A stretch of 64,000 nt of DNA from Simiduia aestuariiviva (lineage in GTDB: Bacteria; Pseudomonadota; Gammaproteobacteria; Pseudomonadales; Cellvibrionaceae). Position 1 is the stretch's first letter; each line of letters begins with the position of its first letter. Both the position numbers and the translations under genes were made by a program. Below the pieces are notes generated by a model, which was not told the DNA's origin, searched no databases, and saw nothing but the letters and a program-made list of their open reading frames with translations. Below are positions 1-8,948 of this stretch, in pieces. The stretch lies in contig NZ_JACHXZ010000004.1 in the NCBI RefSeq assembly GCF_014192475.1, positions 485,348 through 549,347 on the forward strand. The letters run 5' to 3'.

Positions 1-2044
1 GCAAAATCGTGGCGAGGTGAACGCGGTTGAGCACGCCCAAGGTGAGGTTGATGACGCTGTTGTGGGCGTCGCGCTCGTGCACATTGATCTGCTCGATATT
101 GGCATTTTGTTCGGTGATGCGAGTGGCAAGGCCGGCGATGATGCCGCGCCCCGACTCCACTTCAACGCGAATGTCCACCGGGAACTCGCCGCGCACGTCG
201 GGCGACCAGTTTACCATGGCGATCTTCTCTGGGTTTTCACGCAGTTCGATGATATTGCGGCAGGTGTCATGGTGCACCACCAGCCCTTTGCCGGCGCTGA
301 TGTGCCCGACAATGGGGTCGCCTGGAATGGGGCGGCAACAGCGCGCAAAACTGATCATCATGCCATCGGCCGATTCAATCATGAGTGGCGATTGGGCGTT
401 GGCCTTGCGGCTGTCGGAAGGCACTAAATTAGCGACGGCATGGGGCAGACGCTTGCCTAAACCTATCTCTTCAAACAGCGTTTCCATGCTGTGAGTGCCG
501 GCATCTTTGAGCAACGTTTTGCGGGATTCTTTGTCGAGATTTTGTAACTCCAAACCTCGATCGGCCAGTGAACGCGTGAGCAGTTTGCGGCCCAGCTCAA
601 TGGATTCGTGATGGCGCTGGTGCTTTAAGAAGTGGCGAATAGCGGAGCGCGCCTTGCCCGAGGTGACGAAATTCAGCCAGGCGGGATTGGGTTGGGCGCT
701 GGCGGCGGTGATGATGGTCACCTTTTGCCCACTTTGCAGGGGCTGGGACAGCGGCGCCAGTCGATCGTTGATGCGACAAGCCACGCACGCATTGCCCACA
801 TCCGTGTGCACGGCGTAGGCAAAATCCACCGGTGTCGCACCGCTGGGCAATTCCACAATGCGGCCTTTGGGGGTGAATACATACACCTCGTCCGGGAACA
901 AATCGATTTTGACGTTCTCGATGAACTCCAAGCTGTCGCCCGCGCGCTGCTGCATTTCAAGCAGCCCTTGCACCCACTGGCGCGCGCGCAGGTGGCTGGC
1001 GTTGGGGTTGTCGTTGGTTTTGTAGAGCCAGTGAGCGGCGATGCCACTGTTGGCCATCTCATCCATTTCCTTGGTGCGGATCTGCACTTCGATAGGCACG
1101 CCATGCATGCCCACTAGCACGGTGTGCAGCGATTGGTAGCCATTGGTTTTGGGGATGGCGATGTAATCTTTGAATTCGGTAATGATGGGCTTGTACAGGT
1201 TGTGGATGGCACCCAGGGTGCGATAGCAGGTGTCCACTGAGTCGACGATGATGCGGAAGGCGTAGACGTCCATAATTTCTTTGAACGACTTTTTCTTGGA
1301 GCGCATCTTGGTGTAAATACTGTACAAGTGCTTTTCGCGGCCTATTACCAGGGCGTTGATCAGTTCATCTTCCAGGCGTTTCTGCAGGCTCTGTCGGATT
1401 TTTTCAACCAGCTCTTTGCGGTTGCCCCGCGCACTTTGCAGTGCGGCCTTGAGGCGTTTAGCGCGCAGCGGGTGCATGGCGGAAAAGCCGCGATTTTCAA
1501 ACTCAATGCGCATGTCGTTCATGCCTAAACGGTGGGCAATAGGCGCGTAGATTTCTAGAGTTTCACGGGCGATGCGGCGTTTCTTGTCGGGCGGCATCAC
1601 GCCCAAAGTGCGCATGTTGTGCAGCCGGTCTGCCAGCTTTACCAAGATCACCCGAATATCGCGTGCCATGGCCAGCGTCATCTTCTGGAAATTCTCGGCC
1701 TGCTTTTCCGCTTGTGATTCGAATTCGATTTGCGTGAGCTTGCTGACCCCGTCCACTAGATCGGCGACGGTTTCGCCAAACTGCTCGCCCAAGCTGGTTT
1801 TGGCTATGCCGGTGTCTTCAATGACGTCGTGGAGCATGGCCGCCATCAAGCTTTGATGGTCCATGTGCATGTTGGAAAGAATGGCGGCTACCGCGAGTGG
1901 GTGGGTGATGTAGGGATCACCCGAGCGCCGCTTTTGGCCGTCGTGCGCCTGCTCTGCATAGAGGTAGGCGCGGCGGACCAAATTGATATGTGTAGGTTCT
2001 AGATAGGAGGAAAGCTGATGCGCCAGTGCGTCGATAGTCTGCAA
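1..2044 (-). CDS. spoT: SpoT, bifunctional (p)ppGpp synthetase/hydrolase (3' end outside window)
   Basis: Makes and degrades the alarmone (p)ppGpp in the cytoplasm. About 681 N-terminal residues are visible; the C-terminus lies beyond position 1. In order: an HD hydrolase domain with an HDVIEDT motif, a synthetase domain (KDYIAIPK, then GYQSLHT), a TGS domain (VYVFTPKG) and the beginning of the C-terminal regulatory part with an ACT-like segment. The best start is a TTG at 2044-2042, because a strong GGAGGGAG Shine-Dalgarno lies just upstream (about 2046-2056) and no upstream ATG fits after the rpoZ stop. The start is 20 bases downstream of rpoZ, so the two are almost certainly co-transcribed, as in the widespread gmk-rpoZ-spoT operon. 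An intact HD motif favours SpoT over the hydrolase-dead RelA. Confidence 0.96.
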   Translation of the reverse strand, partial: MQTIDALAHQLSSYLEPTHINLVRRAYLYAEQAHDGQKRRSGDPYITHPLAVAAILSNMHMDHQSLMAAMLHDVIEDTGIAKTSLGEQFGETVADLVDGVSKLTQIEFESQAEKQAENFQKMTLAMARDIRVILVKLADRLHNMRTLGVMPPDKKRRIARETLEIYAPIAHRLGMNDMRIEFENRGFSAMHPLRAKRLKAALQSARGNRKELVEKIRQSLQKRLEDELINALVIGREKHLYSIYTKMRSKKKSFKEIMDVYAFRIIVDSVDTCYRTLGAIHNLYKPIITEFKDYIAIPKTNGYQSLHTVLVGMHGVPIEVQIRTKEMDEMANSGIAAHWLYKTNDNPNASHLRARQWVQGLLEMQQRAGDSLEFIENVKIDLFPDEVYVFTPKGRIVELPSGATPVDFAYAVHTDVGNACVACRINDRLAPLSQPLQSGQKVTIITAASAQPNPAWLNFVTSGKARSAIRHFLKHQRHHESIELGRKLLTRSLADRGLELQNLDKESRKTLLKDAGTHSMETLFEEIGLGKRLPHAVANLVPSDSRKANAQSPLMIESADGMMISFARCCRPIPGDPIVGHISAGKGLVVHHDTCRNIIELRENPEKIAMVNWSPDVRGEFPVDIRVEVESGRGIIAGLATRITEQNANIEQINVHERDAHNSVINLTLGVLNRVHLATIL

Positions 2045-2064
2045 TCTCTCCCTCCTACGCGGGC

Positions 2065-2313
2065 TTACTCTTCGGTCAGAATGGGCGCTTCGATTTCGTA
2101 CTCGGGCTCGTCGCGCTGAGTCAAAATAGAGGCATCCACCAGGCCTTCTTCGATTTCGCGCAGGGCAATCACCGTGGGCTTATCGTTTTCTTCCGGCACC
2201 ATGGGTGATTTGCCGCCAACGGCAATTTGACGTGCGCGCTTGCTGCCTACGATAACCAGCTCAAAACGGTTATCTACGTGGTTCAGACAATCTTCAACAG
2301 TAATACGTGCCAT
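2065..2313 (-). CDS. rpoZ: RNA polymerase omega subunit
   Basis: Small subunit (82 aa) that helps assemble the beta' subunit of RNA polymerase. The N-terminus ([10 protein letters not shown], then NRFELV and RARQI) is the conserved omega core, and the tail is acidic, as is usual. Length matches the family in gammaproteobacteria. It lies between gmk (107-base gap) and spoT (20-base gap) on the same strand, the standard arrangement. Omega also forms part of a ppGpp-binding site on RNA polymerase in Escherichia coli (family knowledge), which fits its linkage to spoT. Confidence 0.97.
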   Translation of the reverse strand: MARITVEDCLNHVDNRFELVIVGSKRARQIAVGGKSPMVPEENDKPTVIALREIEEGLVDASILTQRDEPEYEIEAPILTEE

Positions 2314-2420
2314 AACTAGTGTTCCGGTAAGCGTGCGTGAGCACCCGCTGTTAAGTCTAGCCCACTGGCCGCGCGGATGCTGGTATGAAAAAGGCCGGCC
2401 AGTGTACGCAAATCGATCAG

Positions 2421-3053
<633 letters not shown>

Positions 3054-3067
3054 TTAGGCCGCAGAGG

Positions 3068-3934
3068 CTATTCGATGTTTTGTATTTGTTCGCGCATCTG
3101 TTCGATGAGCACTTTGAGTTCAACGGCCGCTTGGGTGGTTTCGGTAACCACGGATTTGGACGACAGGGTATTGGCCTCGCGATTCAATTCTTGCATTAAA
3201 AAATCGAGTCGGCGGCCTATGGGCTCAGATTTCTTGAGGGTCAGACGAACTTCGTTAATGTGTGCGCCCAGCCGATCCAGCTCTTCCTCCACATCGGCCT
3301 TTTGGGTGAGCATGACGATTTCCTGCTCGATGCGATCCTGATCCAGTTGGCCAGTGAGTTCCTCTAGGCGCGCCTGCAATTTACTGCGCTGCGCTTGCAA
3401 GATGGTGGGCATCAATGCGCGAACTTGAGCCACCTGTTCAGCGATCGCAGCCAAGCGCTGTTCGATAAATGCTGCCAGCTCGGCACCTTCGCGCGCGCGA
3501 TTGTCCGACAGCTGGGTCAGCCCGTGGCGAAAGGCGTCAAGGATGCATTGGTTCAGGGTATCGGTATCAACGGCGTCTTCCACCACCACCCCGGGCCAGC
3601 GCAATAGCTCTAGCGGATTGACGGCGGCCAATTGCACGTCGGCTCGCTGCAGGTGTTTGACCGCACCGATAACTTGTTGCAGGCGATCCTGGTCCAGCCC
3701 AAGCTCACTTTGTTCAGCGCGGCCAATTTGCAGTTGCAGTGTCGCTTCAACCTTGCCGCGATTGAGCGTTTTGCGCAGCGCATCGCGCAGCAGCGGCTCA
3801 CAGTGACGCTGGGTTTCCGGTAGCCGAAAGTGCGGTTCTAGGTAGCGGTGATTAACGCTGCGAATTTCCCAGCTTAAGTTGCCCCAATCAAAGCTGGCCT
3901 CAACGCGGCCAAAGCCTGTCATACTGCGTGGCAT
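3068..3934 (-). CDS. yicC: YicC family endoribonuclease
   Basis: A 288-residue YicC/YloC protein. The family was long of unknown function; members are now reported as endoribonucleases involved in RNA turnover (family knowledge). The start MPRSMTGFGR matches the conserved N-terminus, so the ATG at 3934-3932 is chosen. An in-frame extension up to 4012 exists but would run into the rph promoter and lacks similarity. The conserved C-terminus (GRRLDFLMQELNREANT, then QIQNIE) is complete. It is divergent from rph across about 100 bases and heads the gmk-rpoZ-spoT run. Confidence 0.93.
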   Translation of the reverse strand: MPRSMTGFGRVEASFDWGNLSWEIRSVNHRYLEPHFRLPETQRHCEPLLRDALRKTLNRGKVEATLQLQIGRAEQSELGLDQDRLQQVIGAVKHLQRADVQLAAVNPLELLRWPGVVVEDAVDTDTLNQCILDAFRHGLTQLSDNRAREGAELAAFIEQRLAAIAEQVAQVRALMPTILQAQRSKLQARLEELTGQLDQDRIEQEIVMLTQKADVEEELDRLGAHINEVRLTLKKSEPIGRRLDFLMQELNREANTLSSKSVVTETTQAAVELKVLIEQMREQIQNIE

Positions 3935-3989
3935 GGTGACGTCCCGAATACGATAAACAGAGCGCCATGTTACCACAGCCATTCCCCGG

Positions 3990-3995
3990 TATAAT
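3990..3995 (+). promoter_or_regulatory. Probable -10 element of the rph promoter
   Basis: A perfect TATAAT lies 38 bases before the rph ATG in the yicC/rph divergent gap. No good -35 hexamer is present at the ideal distance (TGTTAC at 16 bases is the nearest), so this is a partial promoter call. Confidence 0.5.
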
Positions 3996-4033
3996 TGCCG
4001 CTTTCTCTTCAATATTCAGCAAAAGGTAAGATC

Positions 4034-4756
4034 ATGCAAAGACCCAGCGGCCGTCAGGTCGACGAACTTCGCCCAGTGCGCATCACCCGCCAATTCACCT
4101 GCCACGCCGAGGGCTCGGTATTGGTGGAGTTTGGCAACACCAAGGTGATTTGCACCGCCTCCGTAGAGGAAGGCGTACCCCGCTTTATGCGCGGCGAAGG
4201 TCGTGGCTGGATCACCGCGGAGTACGGCATGCTGCCCCGCTCCACTGGCACCCGTATGGGGCGCGAAGCTGCGCGCGGCAAACAAGGGGGGCGCACAGTA
4301 GAGATCCAACGTCTGATCGGCCGCTCTTTGCGTGCCGCCGTCGATCTGCAAGCGCTGGGTGAACACACCATCACAATCGATTGCGACGTGATTCAAGCCG
4401 ATGGTGGCACGCGCACGGCATCCATTACCGGTGCCTGCGTGGCGCTGGCCGATGCGGTGGCGTTTTTACAGGCCAAGGGCAAGATCAATGCGTCGCCTAT
4501 CAAGCGCATGATCGCCTCGGTATCGGTGGGTATCTACCAAGGTGCACCGGTATTGGATTTGGATTACCCCGAAGATTCCGCCGCGGAAACCGACATGAAT
4601 ATTGTGTTGGGCAGCGACGGCGGGATTATTGAAATTCAGGGCACTGCCGAGGGCGAGCCTTTCAGTGAGGCAGAGTTTGCCAGCATGTTGGCGCTGGCCA
4701 AGAAGGGCATCGCCGAATTACATGACCTGCAATCCGAGGCGTTGCGCCAAGCTTGA
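4034..4756 (+). CDS. rph: Ribonuclease PH
   Basis: Phosphorolytic 3'-5' exoribonuclease that trims tRNA 3' ends. The 240-residue protein begins [15 protein letters not shown], the classic RNase PH N-terminus, and carries [18 protein letters not shown] and the phosphate/metal site region around [16 protein letters not shown]. The start at 4034 follows an AAGG ribosome-binding site; the in-frame extension to 3995 is rejected because it would place the start inside the -10 region. It is divergent from yicC and convergent with crc, with a terminator between rph and crc. Confidence 0.97.
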   Translation: MQRPSGRQVDELRPVRITRQFTCHAEGSVLVEFGNTKVICTASVEEGVPRFMRGEGRGWITAEYGMLPRSTGTRMGREAARGKQGGRTVEIQRLIGRSLRAAVDLQALGEHTITIDCDVIQADGGTRTASITGACVALADAVAFLQAKGKINASPIKRMIASVSVGIYQGAPVLDLDYPEDSAAETDMNIVLGSDGGIIEIQGTAEGEPFSEAEFASMLALAKKGIAELHDLQSEALRQA

Positions 4757-4772
4757 ACCGTAGTACGCGCAA

Positions 4773-4803
4773 TAAAAAAGGGCCTTGTGGCCCTTTTTTA
4801 TTG
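4773..4803. terminator. Bidirectional intrinsic terminator between rph and crc
   Basis: A GGGCC/GGCCC stem with a TTGT loop is flanked by an A-run on the left and a T-run on the right, so it can end transcripts from both rph (+) and crc (-). Confidence 0.9.
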
Positions 4804-4828
4804 CAGCGCGGCGCTTGATTTTCGACCG

Positions 4829-5602
4829 CTACTCGATCTCTAGATCGTAATCGATGATCACCGGTTGGTGGCTGGAGAATTGCTGCTTTTTATAAATCGT
4901 GGCGTACTCCACTCGATTGGCAAGATTATTGGAGATCACCTGGAAGTCTGTGCGCCAGCCATCGGCGTCGCCCGATTCGGTTTCCGGGAACCAGCTGTAC
5001 TCGTCGTCGTCGCTGTTAACCTTGCGAAAGGCATCGGTGTATTCCAGCTGGGTAAACAGTTGGTTGAGCCAACTGCGTTCGTGTGGCAGAAAACCAACGT
5101 CGCCCTCATGGCGGGCTGCATTCATCACATCTCGGCTTTTGTGGGCCATGGCCCAATTACCGCAAAATACATAGTCGCGACGTTTGCGGCTAATTTTGAC
5201 GAGGTGTGCTTGCAGGTCGTCATAGAATTTCATCTTGACCTCCTGAGACTCGCTCGCCGACATAGCGGAGGGCGCCAACAGGCTGCCGATACTGATTTTT
5301 TCAAAGTCGATCTGCAGGTAGCGGCCTTCCATATCTACGCCGCTGGCAAAGCCAAAACCGTAAATCAAGGCCTTGGGCATCTTTCGGCTGTAAATTGCTA
5401 CGCCGTTGTAGTGCTTGACGCCGGAATCAAAGAAATACGCGTTGTAACCTTCCGGGTGAAACACCTGGTGGTCCAACTCGTATTCCAGTGCCCGCAAATC
5501 TTGCAGGCAAATGATGTCAGCGTCCTGTTCTGCCAGCCAGTCGTAGAGACCCCGCTGTGCCGCCTGATGTATACCATCGACGCTGAGGTTGATAATGCGC
5601 AT
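4829..5602 (-). CDS. crc: Catabolite repression control protein Crc
   Basis: In pseudomonads Crc acts with Hfq on A-rich sites in mRNA leaders to repress catabolic genes (family knowledge). The 257-residue protein has the exonuclease III fold but not its catalytic set: D35 replaces the metal-binding Glu in LQD, GNWA at 148-151 replaces the usual GDxN, and SSH replaces the SDH near the C-terminus (243-245). These losses, plus placement between rph and pyrE as in Pseudomonas, favour Crc over a working nuclease. It is convergent with rph and divergent from pyrE. Confidence 0.92.
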   Translation of the reverse strand: MRIINLSVDGIHQAAQRGLYDWLAEQDADIICLQDLRALEYELDHQVFHPEGYNAYFFDSGVKHYNGVAIYSRKMPKALIYGFGFASGVDMEGRYLQIDFEKISIGSLLAPSAMSASESQEVKMKFYDDLQAHLVKISRKRRDYVFCGNWAMAHKSRDVMNAARHEGDVGFLPHERSWLNQLFTQLEYTDAFRKVNSDDDEYSWFPETESGDADGWRTDFQVISNNLANRVEYATIYKKQQFSSHQPVIIDYDLEIE

Positions 5603-5840
5603 GTTAGCCCCTTAAAAACGGACTGTGTATGATACCCGAGCTTTATAAGTTTTTGTAAATATTGGGTTTACTTGAAGCTCTGTCGCCGTTGCTTTACACG
5701 TGATTGGCGAGTGAACTCCCAGACGGTACATCAAAAACAGGGGAGCGCGCTCGGCAAATGTGCCAAAATAGCCGCCCATAAAAGGCCACTACTGGCTTAA
5801 ACATAGTCCAAAGATTCAGATTTTGATACGGGAAGATGCC

Positions 5841-6485
5841 ATGCAGACCTACCAGCGGGAATTTATCGAGCTGGCCATTGAACACGAGGCCCTGTGCTTT
5901 GGAGAGTTTACGCTCAAGAGTGGGCGCACCAGCCCCTATTTTTTTAATGCTGGCCGCTTTAAAACGGGCGCTGCACTCGCCGCCTTGGGACGATTCTACG
6001 CAGCAGCCATTCAGGCGTCAGGCGTCGACTTTGATTTAATATTTGGCCCGGCATATAAAGGCATTCCTTTGGCCACCACTACGGCAGTGGCATTGGCCGA
6101 CGAACACCAGCGCGACCTCCCCTATTGCTTTAACCGCAAAGAGGCCAAAGACCACGGCGAGGGCGGTAGTTTGGTGGGCGCCCCATTGGCAGGCCGCGTA
6201 TTAATCATTGATGACGTGATCACCGCAGGGACTGCGATTCGCGAAGTCATGCAACTCATAAATGCCGCCGATGCCAAACCGGCCGCGGTAGTGATCGGCT
6301 TAAATCGACAAGAGAAAGGCAAGGGAGCACTGTCTGCCATAGCCGAGGTCGAACAGGAATTTGGCATTCCCGTGATCAGCATCATTAGCTTAAACGACAT
6401 CATCAGCTATCTTGAATCAGACGCTACGCAGGCGTCTATGGTGGAAAAAATCCGCGCCTACCGCGCGTCTTATGGCACCGACTAA
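5841..6485 (+). CDS. pyrE: Orotate phosphoribosyltransferase
   Basis: Joins orotate and PRPP to give orotidine 5'-phosphate in pyrimidine synthesis. It is 214 residues, close to the 213 of Escherichia coli. The PRPP-binding motif [13 protein letters not shown] lies near residues 121-133, and the N-terminal [14 protein letters not shown] is the orotate/PRPP region. The ATG at 5841 has a GGAAG ribosome-binding site and matches the family N-terminus (MQTYQREFI). It is divergent from crc across 238 bases, in which I see no convincing attenuator. Confidence 0.97.
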   Translation: MQTYQREFIELAIEHEALCFGEFTLKSGRTSPYFFNAGRFKTGAALAALGRFYAAAIQASGVDFDLIFGPAYKGIPLATTTAVALADEHQRDLPYCFNRKEAKDHGEGGSLVGAPLAGRVLIIDDVITAGTAIREVMQLINAADAKPAAVVIGLNRQEKGKGALSAIAEVEQEFGIPVISIISLNDIISYLESDATQASMVEKIRAYRASYGTD

Positions 6486-6514
6486 ACTATGGCAAGGATT
6501 AAAGGTTTGACACT

Positions 6515-7129
6515 ATGAAGTTGCTTAGCGGCATCCTGATGGCGGCACTGTCATGCACTATCGCGTGGCAGGTGCGCGCGGCCGATCCCAGCGATGGAAA
6601 AGTTTTTTATCGCTACATTAATGAGCAAGGTGCCAAAGTGATGCACCATTCCCTGCCCCCTGAGGCCGCGAAACGCGGTTATGAGGTAGTGAACTTATCG
6701 GGCATTGTGCTGCGCGTGGTTCCGCCTGCGTTAACGCCAGAACAGGCCGCCGCTGCCGCCGCACAAAAGGAGCAACAGCGCGAGTTGGCAGAGTGGGATG
6801 CCGCGCTGCTGCGACGCTACAGTAGCGTTGAGGATATCGACGCGGTAAAACTGCGTAAATTGGCCGATTTGGAAGCCAACATGGCCATCTTGATTAGCAA
6901 TCTCAACACCATCCAATCCCAAATTCGCGCCGAATATGCAAGGGGCGCCGATTTTGAGCGTCGCGGCCAACCAGTACCCGAGGTGGTGCTGACAACACTG
7001 CAAAATTTAGAGCTCGAGCTTGATGACACGCGGGAAAAGTATATTCAGCGAGAGTGGGAATATGAAGACGTGGCGGAAAAGTTCGAACAGGATAAAGAAC
7101 GGCTAAGAATTATATTAAACAAGCCCTAG
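6515..7129 (+). CDS. DUF4124 domain-containing exported protein
   Basis: A 204-residue protein with a cleavable signal peptide (hydrophobic stretch ending near WQVRAADP) followed by a short DUF4124-type beta domain (KVFYRYINEQGAKVMHHSL) at about residues 28-70. The rest is charged and helical, probably coiled coil, from about residue 80 to the end. DUF4124 proteins are exported and of unknown role. It starts 29 bases after pyrE and may share its transcript. Function unassigned. Confidence 0.85.
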   Translation: MKLLSGILMAALSCTIAWQVRAADPSDGKVFYRYINEQGAKVMHHSLPPEAAKRGYEVVNLSGIVLRVVPPALTPEQAAAAAAQKEQQRELAEWDAALLRRYSSVEDIDAVKLRKLADLEANMAILISNLNTIQSQIRAEYARGADFERRGQPVPEVVLTTLQNLELELDDTREKYIQREWEYEDVAEKFEQDKERLRIILNKP

Positions 7130-7160
7130 CGTCAGGAAAGCGTGGCCATTCACCACGTAC

Positions 7161-7189
7161 GAAAAAGGGCCCAAGGGGCCCTTTTTTAA
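7161..7189. terminator. Bidirectional intrinsic terminator
   Basis: A GGGCCC / GGGCCC stem with a flanking A-run and T-run lies between the convergent DUF4124 gene and slmA. A second small hairpin (CGTGG / CCACG) sits just before it at 7141-7157. Confidence 0.9.
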
Positions 7190-7235
7190 TGCAATTTTTT
7201 AAGAAAAATCGCACACGTTGAAATAATTGTAGATG

Positions 7236-7853
7236 CTACGAAGTGACTTGCGCCATGGGCTCGTAGAAAAAATCTTGCATCAGTACGGGCCATTGCTCAC
7301 CCCAAAATTCGGTGGGTGGGCGTTTAAATCCAGAGCGTACGAACTGCGCAATGCGACCCTCGGCGGCTGCCATAAGCAGGTTCGCTGCGGCCGTGAGCGG
7401 CAGCCGGGGGCGTAAACCCTCACGGATTTCAGCCTCGCGCAGGATTTGTTTAATCTGCGTTTCGATTCGCTCGAATAATTGTTGAATGCGGGTGTGTAGT
7501 CGCTCGGTTTCACCGGTGAGGGCGTCCCCGGTAAGAATGCGGGTAATACCGGGGTTGCGCTCGGTAAAGGTGAGCAACAACAAAAAAATCTTTTCGCAGC
7601 GGGCTTGGGCGGTGTCAGTGTCACTTAAAATTAAGCCGATACGAGAAAACAACGTTTCCTCGATAAACTCTATTAAGCCTTCGAACATTTTCGATTTGCT
7701 GGGAAAGTGCCGATAAAGTGCCGCTTCGGAAACCCCGACTTCTTTGGCCAATGCAGCCGTAGTGATGCGAGCGCCGGGGCTGGACTCTAGCATGTGAGCC
7801 AAGGATTCCAGAATTTGCTGGCGCCGGGACACCTTAGTAGAGGAGTTTGTCAT
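7236..7853 (-). CDS. slmA: Nucleoid occlusion factor SlmA (TetR family)
   Basis: DNA-binding protein that blocks FtsZ ring assembly over the nucleoid. It is 205 residues from the ATG at 7853. The N-terminal TetR-type helix-turn-helix is clear ([21 protein letters not shown], about residues 30-50), followed by [15 protein letters not shown]. The longer in-frame start at 7919 is rejected: the conserved region begins at MTNSSTKV and an AAGG site precedes it. It follows argB on the same strand with a 95-base gap. In enterobacteria slmA lies near coaBC-dut and pyrE as well, which supports the assignment. Confidence 0.92.
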   Translation of the reverse strand: MTNSSTKVSRRQQILESLAHMLESSPGARITTAALAKEVGVSEAALYRHFPSKSKMFEGLIEFIEETLFSRIGLILSDTDTAQARCEKIFLLLLTFTERNPGITRILTGDALTGETERLHTRIQQLFERIETQIKQILREAEIREGLRPRLPLTAAANLLMAAAEGRIAQFVRSGFKRPPTEFWGEQWPVLMQDFFYEPMAQVTS

Positions 7854-7948
7854 AAAACCTTCGACGTTCGGGGCTTTCGGATAACGGCCTATCCTAGCTA
7901 CAAAGCTGAGCCGCATCAACGAAAAATACGGCCCGCGGGAGAATTCCT

Positions 7949-8866
<918 letters not shown>

Positions 8867-8948
8867 CTATGGGTGGTATGGGTGGGGTGGCGCCCGCTCT
8901 GCGACGGGCTTTATTGAGTTTCAGTTGTTAAGACAATTATTGCAGCAA

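Noticed and set aside
632-1117. Long plus-strand ORFs in the spoT region
   Set aside because: Antisense of spoT, composition of a shadow frame.
4865-5632. 255-residue plus-strand ORF antisense to crc
   Set aside because: Opposite frame of a well-supported gene; no family features.
5603-5840. Attenuator-like hairpins before pyrE
   Set aside because: Weak pairings only; no U-tract and no leader peptide.
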